Positions 1-13,400 of a stretch of 64,000 bases of DNA are shown here, in pieces. The stretch is from Heterostelium album PN500 (Eukaryota > Evosea > Eumycetozoa > Acytosteliales > Acytosteliaceae). Every line of letters begins with the position of its first letter. Position 1 is the stretch's first letter. The stretch lies in assembly GCF_000004825.1 (NCBI RefSeq), contig NW_008805070.1, forward strand, positions 1,054,001-1,118,000, read 5' to 3'. Both the position numbers and the translations under genes were made by a program. The notes beneath the pieces were generated by a model. It was given only the letters and a program-made list of their open reading frames with translations, did no database searches and had not been told where the DNA came from.

Positions 1-625
1 AGAATCAAATTAGGGTATCCGTCATAGATATTGTTAGCATAAACTCCAAACCTTTATATTATTGTTTAAGAAATAATAATATAAATAGCTCATAAAGTGT
101 AAAATCATCTCTTCAAGAATCAAGATAATTCCATGATATTTAAACATTTTACCTAATACAATATGTTGATTTCAATTTATAATCTTTTTTTTTAGCAAAA
201 GAGAAAATAGTATTTTTAATTTACGTGCTTACATATCTTTATTATTACTATTAAGCTGGCAAGTTTGCTGTTAGCATTTTCAATATTCTTTTCGTTTTAC
301 TATATAAATTAAAGTACCAGGTAATGCAGCAACTGCAAATACATCAATAGGAATGACGATAGCGACCAACTTCATTGATTTCAATGATGACGTGGATTCT
401 TTGCAATCGGTTGGTTCACTTGATGGATCAAACAGAACAGAAAATCAGGATCTATTAGTGTTTTTTGACTCTGTGGCATATTATTGGAATCAGTTAACTG
501 ATTGATTGTTGTTGAGTTACTAATGATCTCATTCAAAGAGTAGGTCAGGTCTGTTATCTGATAAGACAAAATCCAAGAATCTTCTAAAGTAGGTGACATC
601 ATCCTTGGTAACGTTAAATATTATA
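1..625 (-). pseudogene. Broken C-terminal copy of a ComC-like gene with its 3' flank
   Basis: Positions 1-235 match the 3' flank of the neighbouring ComC-like gene (about 5011-5215), and about 236-625 match its C-terminal coding region (about 5216-5630): tail, membrane segment, the Asp-Pro-Asp-Phe motif and the Ser-Leu-Asn-Glu-Ile-Ile-Ser motif. The copy has no continuous frame across the region. Near 430-480 it has lost and changed bases relative to 5430-5470, and the conserved stretch after the membrane segment is out of frame with the rest. Similarity stops near 625, where a T-rich stretch begins. It resembles the 5220-9200 gene more than the 705-4648 gene, so it looks like a partial tandem duplication. 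It may continue to the left of the window. Confidence 0.8.
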
Positions 626-704
626 GCTATTTTTTTTTTTCCGAAAATTTTCCAAAAATCCCAAAAACATATAAAATTTAAGCTTATTGTTTTAAATTAA
701 ACAT

Positions 705-3700
705 TTATTTATTTGTCTCACTCAATCTAGATAGTTTAATTTGAACTTTTTCTTTTTGTCTGATAAATCTATTATGCCTGTGAATGAATATGGCCATACC
801 GACAATAAGAGCAACACCAACAATGACAACAGGAACGATGATTGCTACTAACTTCATTGATTTAGAAGATGATGGTGAATCTTCTTTGCAATCTGTTGGT
901 TCACTAGATCGGTCAATTAGAACAGAAAAATCGGGATCGATAATAGTTGTTTGACTCTGTGGCATGTTGATTCCAATAATAACTGATTGAGTACTGTTGG
1001 TTGTCGAGTTACTAATTATCTCATTCAATGAGTAAGCAGGTCGGTTATCTGATAAAACATAATCCAAGAATCTTCCGAAATAGGTGACACCATCCTTGGT
1101 AATCGTTAAGTATTGTAAGTTATGAAGTTGATCGAATTGTTGTTTGTCTCTGATTTCCGATTGACACTTATCATCGATTGTTTGGTACTTCATCTCGGTC
1201 GCAAACAACACCCTCAGTGTATTTAGATTCGAGTTGAATGACCATCCACTTATAGTGATCGATAACTTCAAAGAGTTTGGAGGATAAATAGTTTCAATAC
1301 CAGCAAAAGTTAAATTCTTGTAGACCTTAAAGTTATCTATATTGACCTCTGTCTTGAACTGTACACTCGAGTCATTTAGAACATATTTATAGTTATCCTT
1401 TTCAATATCGGATGACTTTGAATAGTTCCAATTTGATACATTGAAGTGATAGCTACTGAAGACATCTCGGAGATCGTCCAACTCTTGTATTGCAATGATA
1501 TTGAATTGGAATTGTGTGTTGTTTGAAATTACATTGACGTTGGGTGATGTTGTATTTGGTTGAATTATTACAGTTGGTGTCAATGTAGACTGACAATAAT
1601 AACCACCAAATCCACTATTACAAACACACTTATTGTTTATACAATTACCATTACTACTACAAGTAGAATTATCAACAATACAATTATTTGGTATATCTAA
1701 AGGATCTTTTTTTTTGGTTTTTTTTTTTAAAAAATATTAATAAATAAACATTCATTTAAAATATATATTTATACATACATATAACTAAATAAGAGGATAT
1801 AAACTCTATATTATTGGTAAATACACTTAAATTTGCAAAACCAGGTGTCAGATTGGTTGTAATAATGCATACTATAACAGTAGAGTTTGCCTTGGTAATA
1901 GTACAATTTACATTGTTGACAGTAACGTTTGCCTGAATAATATTATCATGGAAGTATCCATAGAGAGTTAAGTTTCCTCCCGATTCGTAAAGCTTTGATG
2001 TTGAAACAACAATAGGTATATCTATAGAATTGTAAAGTTAGAATAAAATTTGGTTTTGTTGTTGATCATTATATATTATAATTACTTTGTATCTTTAAAG
2101 TAGTATTAATAGATTGAATTTCATTTGTTACAGTTACTATAGGGTTTCTGATTGTAGGTATAGAACTTAAAGTACAAATCAAAACATTTGGATATATGTC
2201 TGCAGGTGAACATGAAACACCATTGATTACAACTAGATAGTCCATTGTAGTATTGAAAGTACCATTGATTTCAACTCGAAGCGATGTTCCTTCAATAATA
2301 CCAAATGCAGCATTGACAATACTTACTGTAGAAAAAATCTAATTAGTAAATCTTATCAATTATTAATGAAAAATAAATTACATACTATCATAGGCCCATT
2401 CGAATGTAAGTTTGGTTGTATTTACAAAAAATGAAAATGATCCTTTAGTTGTATTATTATTATTATATCTAAAAAATACAAAAAAGAAAACAATATTAAT
2501 ATTAATTAATCCAGTTTGTATTTTATTTATGAAATCATACATAAAATGTGAATTTGCTGTAACCATTGTCAGATTTGCAATTTTATCCCAACCCAAATTC
2601 TTGCCAAAAATATGCATGTTGATTGGATTTGGGTTTATTGGATTGTAAACAAATAAAGTTTTATCTAATCTCGGAACTATTGTTTAAAAGATATTAATAG
2701 ATATAATTATTAAATTAATAGACTCTTATCATACCACAAACGAAATCAGTTGGAATTTTAACAGAAAATCTATTCTTAAAAAAGGTCCATTTACAATAGA
2801 AACAATCTGGTACTGTTGTAAGTGCTGTGCCGGTGAGATCGATATCTTCTAAATAACAAAAAGACTCTGGCAACTCGCTTATATTTGGATTGTCTGCCAA
2901 GTTCAAAGTAATTGGATAAAACCCTTCACTTGGATAATCATGAACAGGACCTACCAAGTGAGTATTATTATTTATTTCACTAAGATGAGATTTTAGTAAA
3001 AATAACAAATTTTAAATTTTTAAAAATCAACCTACATTGTACTATTTGCTGCAAACCAAGAATAAACTGGATAGGTTGAAGGATCTGAATTGATTTCTTT
3101 ATAGTATCGTAAATATTTTGGTCCTGTAATACCTCCAGATTTTTGAAGAGTTCTAGAAGTAAAATAATGTATTATTAATTAGAGATCATTTAAAAACTAA
3201 AACTGAATATTAATATTTACATAGTTGATAAACTTGATAATCTGAAATCATTTGGGTTGATATTAAAATTATCTATATCTCTAAAATACAACAATATTAA
3301 TTTTAAAATATCAAATGAAAAAATCAAATGAAAAAATCAAATAATAAACTTACAATAAGTAAAATCCATATGCACTTTTAAATGATAAATTTGATCTAAT
3401 TTCATTCTTATATCTTGACGGAGTAGATTTCAACTTTCTAAAAATTAAATTAAATTAACAAAATTGAAATTGAAAAGTGTTTTGGAATATATTTACATGG
3501 CTTGTCCTGGAAATTCTTGTATATTAACATCAACAGGCTGAGAAAGTGTTAATTCTCTTTTAATAGAAACATTAGTTGAAAACTTCTTTTTTGAATATTT
3601 TCCTTATTAAATTTATTCAAATCCTACTTACATTTGTTGCATATTTGGGAAATTAGTATTTGTAAGGTTAAAAAAAGTGTGTATCATTGGAGATTGGTCA

Positions 3701-4648
3701 GGAAATATTAAGAACCTGTAAAAATTATGATTAATTAAAAATTCTATTTATAATAATATGTATTTTTTGATATTTTACAATTGAGTAATCTTGTATATAT
3801 AGTTTCCATTAAAATGAACTATCCATTGATTGTTTGTATAGTTACATCCAGACATTTGAAAAAAAATTGAACTATTAAATAAAGACTGTGGTATATCAGA
3901 ATTAAAAATTGAATTCTTGAAATTGCTTGTTTTGGTAAACAAAAATAAAAAGTTAATATTTATAAATATTTCTTTTAGAAATTACTACTCACTAATTTAC
4001 ATCTGAAAAGTATGAACCAAAATTTGAAGGAAGAACAATTGGGTCTACAAATTGGAAACTGAAAAAAAATAAAAGACTAGTCAAAAAAATATTAAAAAGA
4101 ATAAAAAAAATAAAAACTTACTTTAATACTTCTAAATACTTATTCTCTGGAATATTGATCAATTCAAAAATGTTTTGAGATGGATCAACAGCAGGATAGT
4201 ATCCAGTTAAAACAATTCGAGTTATATTTTGAAATGCCAGTTTTTGAATAGTTGGTGGGGTTCCTTGAGGAGTAGGTTGATAGAGTGAAGTTACATATCT
4301 ATTTTTAAATTAGTTTGAATAATCAAGAAAATTATTGAATCCAATACTGAATAGTTAAGAAAATCTTACATTATGGAAACATTTTGCTCATTTCCAACAG
4401 TGTTACAAACTATTTGTGATAAGGCTGTACAATCTACTTCAGTTAACGACCATCCTAGTTGATATTGCATAGAAAGCCATCGTATGGAACTTACTATTTT
4501 TTAGATAGATTAAAAAATTTAGTTCAGAAAAAAGTTAATAAAAAAATAAAAAGAAATACTTACAATCAAGTTCATTTATAGAAGCTCCAGAAAGGTATTT
4601 CAGATTAAAAAAAAGAAATAATGAAATACAAAGAAAATGGATTTTCAT
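705..4648 (-). CDS. ComC-like membrane protein (LRR-like, TIG, EGF, ComC C-terminal domain, TM), copy 1
   Basis: About 16 exons are joined by 50-90 bp introns. The start is the ATG at 4648, which opens a signal peptide (MKIHFLCISLFLFF...) in an exon ending at 4564 with GTAAGT. Exons between about 4493 and 2740 encode leucine-rich-like repeats, roughly one per exon. Exons at about 1779-2650 encode TIG/IPT-like beta domains. The last exon (705-1705) encodes an EGF module (about 1595-1690), the ComC-type extracellular domain, a membrane helix (about 790-857) and a basic tail of about 20 residues. The intron 1706-1778 joins in frame with phase 1, as in the sister gene. ComC is known in Dictyostelium as a developmental cell-cell signalling protein; that this copy is a surface receptor is inference. 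Several N-terminal junctions are approximate. Confidence 0.8.
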
Positions 4649-5219
4649 TATACAAAAAAGAACCAAAAATGAGGAAAAGAAAAATAAAATTTGTTCAACG
4701 ACAGAGATTGAAATCAAAGAACACTTTGAATAAATTACATCAATATCTAACTGTGAATTTTTAAATAATTGGTCGGTAAGTTGTTGAATTTGATGATATC
4801 ATTTACGAAAAGAAGTCCGATATCTGAAGATATTTTTAATAATAAAGGTCAAAAAAAAAAAAAATTACACAAAAAGAACAAACAATTTTTTTTTTATTTA
4901 TCCCACCCCATCAGATTTTTATGATCTTTGAAAAAGGATTGATGGTTGTTGGTTCTCATAATCAATATTTTTTGTGTTCTTAAAGTTGTCACCATCATCA
5001 ACCCTCACCGATGAATCAATCATAGATATTGTAAGATCTTTATAAAGTTTAAACTCCAAACCTTTACTATTCAATACTTTAAGTAATAATAGCTCATAAA
5101 GTGTAAAGTCATCTCTTCAAGAACCAAGACAAATTTTATGATATTTAAACATTGATCAAACTGATCATCTTTTTTCATATAAAGGAACAAAAAAAATTGT
5201 ACTATTTTAATATACGAGT
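4649..5219. other. Intergenic between the two tandem ComC-like genes
   Basis: No coding exon is seen. About 5011-5215 is the 3' flank of the downstream ComC-like gene and is duplicated at 1-235. The remainder (4649-5010) should contain the promoter of the 705-4648 gene. It is T- and A-rich with homopolymer runs near 4852-4865 and 4888-4897. Confidence 0.6.
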
Positions 5220-8200
5220 TTACTGATCTTTATTTAATCTTGCAAGTTTACTGTGGAGCATTTTTTGTTGTTTGCGATATTCTTTTCGTTTTACTATATA
5301 TATTATTGTACCAGCTAATGCAGCAACTGCAAATACACCAATAGGAACGATGATAGCGACCAACTTCATTGATTTAGAAGATGACGTGGATTCTTTGCAA
5401 TCGGTTGGTTCACTTGATGGATCAACCAGAACAGAAAAATCAGGATCGATAATAGTTGTTTGACTCTGTGGCATGTTGATTCCAATAATAACTGATTGAG
5501 TACTGTTGGTTGTCGAGTTACTTATGATCTCATTCAACGAGTAAGCAGGTCGGTTATCTGATAAAACATAATCCAAGAATCTTCCAAAGTAGGTGACACC
5601 ATCCTTGGTAATCGTTAAGTATTGTAAGTTATGAAGTTGATCGAATTGTTGATTCTTTTGAATATCTGATTTACATTTATCTTCCAACTGATCGTATTTC
5701 ATCTCTGTCTGTAGGAGTACTCTTAGTGTATTTAAATTCGAGGTGAATAGCCATCCACTAATTGTGATTGACAACTTCAGAGAGTTGACAGGATAACTAT
5801 GAATGATACTACCAAATGTAATGTTTTGATTCACTTTGAAATTGTCGATATTGACTTCTAGAGAACAACCGGCACTCGTATCATTAATAATATACTTATA
5901 GTTATCGAATTGATTGGTACTATTAGTTGAATAAGTCCATTTCGATTGATTAATCGAGTTTCTTATGACTGTATCACGTAGATCATTCAACTCTTCAATT
6001 GCAATAATATTGAATTGGAAATGTGTGTTGCTCTTACTAACGACAACATCTGGCGATGTTGTATTTGGTCTGAAAATTATAGTTGGAGTTAACTCTGATT
6101 GACAATAGAATCCACCGAATCCATTGTTACAAATACATCTATTATTGAAACATTTTCCATTACCACTACAGTCTTTCGAAGAATTACTTGAACTCGATAT
6201 ACAGTTATTAATTTTTTTAATTGGGTCTATATATTTAAAGTTTATTAATTAGTATTTAATTTCTTTGATATGGTAATAAGTTAATATATTTACTTACAAA
6301 CAACTAATAAACTCTTTGATCTAAAAATTTTGTTATCAGTATTAACTTCAAGATCAGCGAATCCTATTGATAGGTTACCAGGAAGATTGCAATGAATTTC
6401 ATTGCTATTGGACTCTATAATGTTACAGGTAATGTTGTTGACAGATACATCTAATACAGTGATTGTCTCTGGGAAGTATCCATAAAGCAATAGATCTCCA
6501 CCAGTTTCCAATAGTTCAGAGGTTGCTGTTACAACAGGAGTATCTATTTAATATTTGTTTTTGTTAATAATCTTTATTGCTTTTTACAATCAAAATATTT
6601 TAACAACTTACTTCGTATTTCAAATAATATTACAAATGTTTGATAGGTACTGTTTACAGTAGCGATATTATATTTGGAACCAACTGGATTATAAACATAG
6701 CAATTTAAAAAGGTAGGTTGTATCCTTTCAACCAAGCATGGCTGATCATTGTAATCAATTGTATAAATAAAATCTTCATTAAACTGACCAAAAATATCGA
6801 TTCTAAGTGAACCTTCATTGACAGATCCAGTGGCTGTATCAAGTTTAGTAGCTACAATAAAATGTTAATATGATTAGTTTAATTTCTTTGTATTTACTAT
6901 TAACATACGATCTGTAACCCATTCTAATGTTAAATTCTTGTTATAAATAGTAAATGTCTGCTTTCCTGATGGTTCACCACTAGCTGGGAAGCTGTATAAT
7001 ATATTAATAATTATTAAAATTAACAATTAATGATATAGTAAAATTATAATACTTTACGTGTATATTGAATTTGCTCTGACCATCTTCAATCCAGGGATTG
7101 GATAGAATCCGAGATTCTTTCCAGTTACTGTAATATTAAAAGGTGCAGGATTTGATGGTGTGTATACAAATAAATATTGGTCGAATGATGGATCTATAAA
7201 AATTATTAAATTTAATAAAATATTTTATATTACTATGAAAGTAAAATATACTTACTGCATTCAAAGGTTTCAGGTAAAGTTATTGGAAAATAAGACCAAA
7301 ACTGATTCCATTGGCAAAAATAACAATCTGGAATCTTGGTTACTGATGTTCCCGACAAATCGATATCAAAAAGATAACAAAATGATTCAGGAACCTCTCC
7401 AGTTATTCCTGGGTTATTTGGTAGGTGAAGAGTTACAGGATAGAATCCTTGTCCTGGGTAATTTGGAATCTGTCCAGATAAACTCATATTCTTCAAAACA
7501 CTAATGTTTTATTTTAAAAAGATTATTTTTTTGGTTAAAACATTGTAGATTTTTTTATCAAATATATAAATTCTTACACTCTTGCTCCTTGGTCAAACCA
7601 AGATACCGAAGGGAAAACTGCTGGAGAAATAGAATCTACAGCATAGAGAGATGATACATTTATTAAATTGGAAAAGAAATTAGATCCTGAAATTGTACTA
7701 TTAAAAAAAATACAAAAATAAATTAATATATATACAATTAAAGAACAATTATTTTTTTTTCAAAAATTAACATACACTTGGTCCATTTTTGGAGCAAAAG
7801 AAAAATCAGTGGGTGTAAACTTTATCTTTGAAAGAGTTCTAACATAATAAACTATATTAGTGTGATTCATTGATATTTTTAATGGGGTATAATTACAGTG
7901 TTTTAAGATTGGGATATTGACCAGAAATTGTTAGATTCGATTCATTTGGGTTAACATCATATAATGTTGTTGAACGTAGAATTCTTTTGGTATAATATCG
8001 ATTAGTTATAAAAATTTTAATCAAAATAAAATAAATATTTACAAATTTGATAATCGAGGCATAGATATAGAAACATATATTGGAGCATCAGCTATAATAT
8101 CACTTTTAATAGAATAAGAATTAATAAAAATTAACTAATTTTTTTTAATAAATATACTTACACTGAATATAAATTTGGATAATTATCAGATGTTAAATTG

Positions 8201-9200
8201 TAAAAGGTGGATTGTGTAGCATATGTCGCTCTTTTAATAAAAGAGTTAGTAAATTATCATCATAAATAGAAATAATAAATACATACAATGTATTCAAACC
8301 TGGTAATTTTACATTTGGATTCAACAGAACACTGTATGAAGAACTAGTGAATTTAGAATCTCGAAAAGTAAAAGTTAATGTATTAGGAGTGAATAAAGTT
8401 GAAGGAATGTTGGAATTAAAAGTTGTATTATAAAATCCACTATATATTGTTGCAAACATAATTAGAATTAATAAAAGTTTGATTTTTATGATAATAATAA
8501 TTTGTGGTATAAATACATTTGACCAAGAGAAAGATATACACCAAAGTTATTTGGTAATATTACTGGGTCATATAGATTGTATAAACTATACAGTGATGAA
8601 AATTTGGTTAAGATTCGCTCAATATTCTTTATTTAAAAAGTTTTAATAACTTACTTTAAGGTGAATAGTCGATTGTTTTCAGGAACATGAAGAAGTACCA
8701 TAAAGTTTTGATTTGGATCTTTTACTGGATTGGATGTTGCAAAGGATATGTGTTCCAGTGCATTGAATTTAAGTGAGGAAACAACAGGTACAGCACCTTG
8801 ATCAATTACATGATTAACATCTTTTAAAAACATAAAACTAATTTATTTTTTTTTAAATTGGTAAATAGAATGTTGTTTCAAAGATAAAGATTTTTTAATA
8901 TCATACATCGATGTTATATTTTGGGCATTACCAACAGTGATACATGATAAAAAAGTTGATATTTTACTACATTCTGTCTCTGTCAAAGACCATCCAAGTT
9001 GGTATTGAATAGAGATCCATCGTATTGAACTTACTAGTATTTAATTTATTATTAATTTAAATTGATTTTCAAGATTTAGAAAATCTTGGATACTTACGAT
9101 CTGGTTCATTCAAAGTAACTTGACCAGAGGTGTAATCTACTAGTAGATTAATAAATAATAAATAAAATAATATGTTTTTAGAAATATTGATACTATACAT
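5220..9200 (-). CDS. ComC-like membrane protein (LRR-like, TIG, EGF, ComC C-terminal domain, TM), copy 2
   Basis: Tandem paralogue of the 705-4648 gene. The start is the ATG at 9200, which opens a signal peptide (MYSINISKNILFYLLFINLL). The exon after it continues with the same Asn-Glu-Pro/Leu-Asp motif as copy 1. Well-supported 3' exons are 5220-6226, 6298-6543, 6612-6851, 6909-6991, 7058-7193 and 7256-7500; further upstream, short exons of about 60-120 bp carry leucine-rich-like repeats. The 7256-7500 exon holds a typical repeat followed by a Cys-containing cap (PDCYFCQW). TIG-like domains span about 6298-7190 and EGF modules about 6085-6200. The membrane helix lies at about 5300-5375, and the protein ends with a basic tail. 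A surface role in cell-cell signalling or adhesion is inferred from the family. Upstream junctions are approximate. Confidence 0.8.
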
Positions 9201-10444
9201 TTTTTTAGATTATACAAATATATAATATATTTTAAATAAATAAATAGTTCGACAGTTGTATTTAACTTTATTTGGGTTATTAATGGTTCTTAGGTTTAGG
9301 CTCAGTTTTTTTTTTTTTTTTTTTGATCCCGATGTTTTGATTTGTCGATTGATAAACAACACCATCATCAAGTTTGATCTTTCCTGTTTCATCTAAAAAT
9401 GTGTAAATATGTGTGATTTGTGTTTGGTGATATCACCAAAAGAATTCAAAAAATAACATGGAGATTGATCTTGCTTTTTAATTAAAGATATTAATATTAT
9501 CTTTGTGGCGGTATCATGCAAAGATGCTTATTTTCTCTTTGAAAATTGGAGAAACTGCAAAAGAAAATCCATAAATGCCATTTTTTTGCCACCTTTGAAC
9601 CAGATTTTTATTATGTCATCTATTTTCATTAAAAATTTGCTTTGCGTTTGTAGGAACAAAAAAGTAGCGTCATAAAAAAAATAGCAAATGAACAATAATC
9701 TAAAGAATCAATTATATGATCATATATATTTGATGCTATTCTATCTTTATTAATTACCTAATCTGAAAGTTTTTATTATTTTAATTGATTTGTACCAATA
9801 AATATATTTTAAAATAAAAAAATAATCTTAATCTATAATAATTTAATGTTAATTATTTTTTAATTAATTGATCGTTAGTAGTGAATCATTTGATAAAATA
9901 ATAAAAATTAACTTCTACTAAGGTGTTGTTTGTTTATTTGTTTGATATGATGTGAAGTGAAGTGAAGTGAAGATACATGCAACCAAAACTAAAAAAAGTG
10001 TTGAAATTCAAACCAAGAATTATTTTATCGCATGGCAAAAAACAGCAGTGCAAAAAAGAATTTAATTAGAAAAAAATAAAAAAAAATACATATTTTATTA
10101 AATTATTGAATATGATAATTTTTTGATTTTCTATGCGAATAATAATAAATCAAATTTATTTCTTTTGATTTATTTGTTTTTATTTGTGGGTGTGTTAATT
10201 TATTATTTGTAACTTTGCTTGAATCAGCAAAACATAACTTACCAAAACAAAAAAATAAATAAAACACATTAAACTAGACAAAACAACTCTACTTATTTAC
10301 AAATTATCAAATCTAAATGATATTTTAAATTAAATAAACATTTTCGTCATTTTTTTTTTCATTATTTATTTATTTTATTTATACATAAAAAAACACAAAA
10401 AGATAGATATTAAATAGATATATAAATAAAGAGAGTATTAGAAG
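9201..10444. promoter_or_regulatory. Divergent promoter region, ComC-like copy 2 (-) and ARF-GEF (+)
   Basis: 1.2 kb with no coding exon. It is AT-rich with homopolymer runs (9308-9325) and a short GTGAA tandem repeat at 9952-9972. The last 130 bp before the ARF-GEF ATG are A/T-rich and end in an A-rich leader, as usual in dictyostelids. No specific factor site was recognised. Confidence 0.5.
9952..9972. repeat. Short GTGAA tandem repeat
   Basis: About four perfect 5-bp units lie in the intergenic region upstream of the ARF-GEF gene. Nothing suggests it is more than a microsatellite. Confidence 0.8.
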
Positions 10445-13400
10445 ATGTCAACATCAACTACACCAAGTACTCAACAACAGAGTAGTAATGGTAGTGTTAG
10501 TGTTAATGGCTCTGCAGTAGTACAGGAGTCACCAATTGCAACTTCAACAAGCGCTTCAGTTACATCTACAAATACAACTGCAACTGCATCTACAAGTTCG
10601 TCAACACCAATAGTTACACCTTTGACACCGTCGAAGGCATCATCATCGTCACAACAGAATGCATCGGTATCAGCTGGAGGTAGTTCAACACCGATTCTAT
10701 CGCCACTCGGTGGGTTGTCTGCAGTAGCGTCGTTGTCGAGCAGTGTTAGTGGACAGACACCTCCAAGTACACCGGAGCCAATAGCGAATCTTTTGAACAG
10801 AGGTCTCAATAAGGTGCTTGCAGACTGTGGAAAGAAACAACAACCAATCAAAGAGGAGATCAGAAACATATTGGAAACACTCAAACAACATCCAAACTTG
10901 CTGACAAAGACAACCGAACCAGAAGTACTCACACGCAACCCACTATGGATAACGATCGTTCAACAACTCTCAAACATCTATCGTCAATCATTTGAATCGA
11001 GACTACCGAAATTGATTAATCCTGCTGTTGAATTGGTTGAAGTATGTTATTGTTGTTGTTTTAATTAATTAAAATACTAATTTAAAAATGATATAGAAAT
11101 TGATTGCAGCAAATTATATTATATCAAGTATGTTAAATACAGATAGGAAACAACTGATCGATACGTTCTTAGAACCAACTTTGGTGCATAGTGTTTATGT
11201 AAGCGACGAGATGACACTTTTGCAGATTGTAAAGTTGGTGGTGACAGTATCGACCAAGTTCCACAAGTATACACTGGTGTCGGCAGTAAAGACACTCTTT
11301 TATATATATGTACATTCGAAACCGGCTTCAAACCTACTCAATGCATCAAAGACATCTATAACTCAGATGTTAAAGAGATTATTCGGTCTAATAGATAATC
11401 AAAAGTATATTGTACAACATAATAATACAATAACAACAACAAACACAACTACAACAACATCAACGAATAACAATAATAATAACAACAATAATACACCAAA
11501 ATTACAACCGAATATTAATAATAATGATCATAGTGTATCGTCAGCACTATCATCATCTGCAGCGACAACACCCGATATCTCTGGTGTCAGTACGGCTAAT
11601 CTATCATTGTCACTGCCACCTGAATTACAATCACCACTTCCAAATATCTTGACTCCAAGTTCAACCGTTGAACAAGTTGCCAATATCATCGATGAAATGA
11701 TAGATAAAGCTGTCAATGTAAATACTATATATAAATATATATATCCATATTATAATAACTAACTTATGTTTAATGATCTATTATTTTTTATTTAGACAAA
11801 TCAACAAGTTACTTGTGAACAGAAAGAATCAACTATAACATCTGGTACAAATCAACAACAACAATCAACATCAGATGAATCAACAAGCAGTCAGATTATA
11901 CATCCAACAGTTTTACCTGCATCGTTTGACAATGAAAAGGAGGAATATGATATTTCATTACGTGATGCAATCTTGATTTTCAGATTACTTTGTGAATTAT
12001 CATTAAGAGAAATATCAGAGTATGTTTTATATATATATATAAGAAATATAATTAATAATAACTTACTAACTATATGATTGATTGATATTATAATATTAGT
12101 TATGAATCACCACCAGAAGTTAAAATTAGAATATTCTCATTGGAATTGTTATCATCGATCTTTGAGGACTTTGGAAGATGCTTAAAGAACTTCCCGAATA
12201 TTGTAAACTATGAGATCAGAGAAGGATTGTTCCCTTCGATTCTGGCATCAGGTTTATCGCCAAACAACACCATCTTTAGGATCTCGTTGACTCTGTTCCT
12301 CTATATTGTCGTTCATTACCGTGAGTTCCTCAAGGACGAGATTGGACAGTACTTTTCAATCATCATTCTACGTGTATTGGAATCTACAACCAGCTCTATC
12401 CAACATCGTTGGTTGGTTCTCCAAGTTCTCAGAAACATCTGTGAGAATACACAGATTCTGATTGACCTATACGTAAACTACGATTGTTCGGTCGGTTCCA
12501 AAGACATCTTCCAACGGACCATCGAAGATCTCTCCAAGATTGCACAGATGGTCGTTCCAGAGAACAAGATGTACGAGCTTAAAGTGAAGTATCTAGCGTT
12601 GGAGTGTTTGGCACTGATGCTCAAGAGTCTGGACGAGGGTCTGCGTAGCAAGAAAGAAGGTCTCGCTGCCAAGCTGGCAAGTCTGCCCGCCGAGAATCAA
12701 TATACTCTCTCCAAGCAAAAGAAACTAAAGATCGAAGAGGCAAAACTAAAGTTCAAGAGTAGTCCAAAGAAAGGTGTCGATCAGTTTGTGAATCTCGGTG
12801 TTGTCGAGCGTAACGACGTCCAACTGGCCAAATTCTTCAGAGACACCGAGGGACTTGACAAGACGAGCATCGGTGTGTACATCTCTGAGAAGGAGAACGC
12901 TGGAATTCTCGATTCCTACACTGAGCTCTTTAATTTCACTGGCTACACACTGGATAATGCTCTTCGTTACTTTACAGCGTACTTCCGTCTGCCGGGTGAA
13001 GCGCAAAAGGTAGATCGTGTCGTACAGGCATTTGCCAAGCGTTTCTATATTGACAACCAGAGTACGCCATCGTTTGAGTTTGCCAATGACGATGCCGCTT
13101 TCATCTTGTCATTCGCCATTGTAATGTTGGCCACTGACTTGCATTCCACTGCAATCAAAACTCATATGACCAAGCCAGATTGGATAAAGATGAACGCTGG
13201 AATCAACGACAAGAAGAACTTTGACGAGCAATATCTCCTTGGAATATACGACCGTATCTCACTACAGCGACTCTCGCTCAAAGACGACGACGATATCTCT
13301 GACGAACCCAGTCTCAACGTGAGAACTACATTCAACCTCGACGATCCACACAAACCAATCGTTGATACACGTGACCGTTTCCACCATGGTAATCTTCTCG

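Noticed and set aside
7160-7504. 114-codon + strand open frame
   Set aside because: Antisense to exons and introns of the ComC-like gene; mirrors its codons and has no family resemblance.
10471-10938. 155-codon - strand open frame
   Set aside because: Shadow of the Ser/Thr-rich N-terminus of the ARF-GEF.
12140-12142. Possible start of the ARF-GEF at a long open frame
   Set aside because: The codon is TTG, and the frame continues upstream through three spliced exons to an ATG at 10445.
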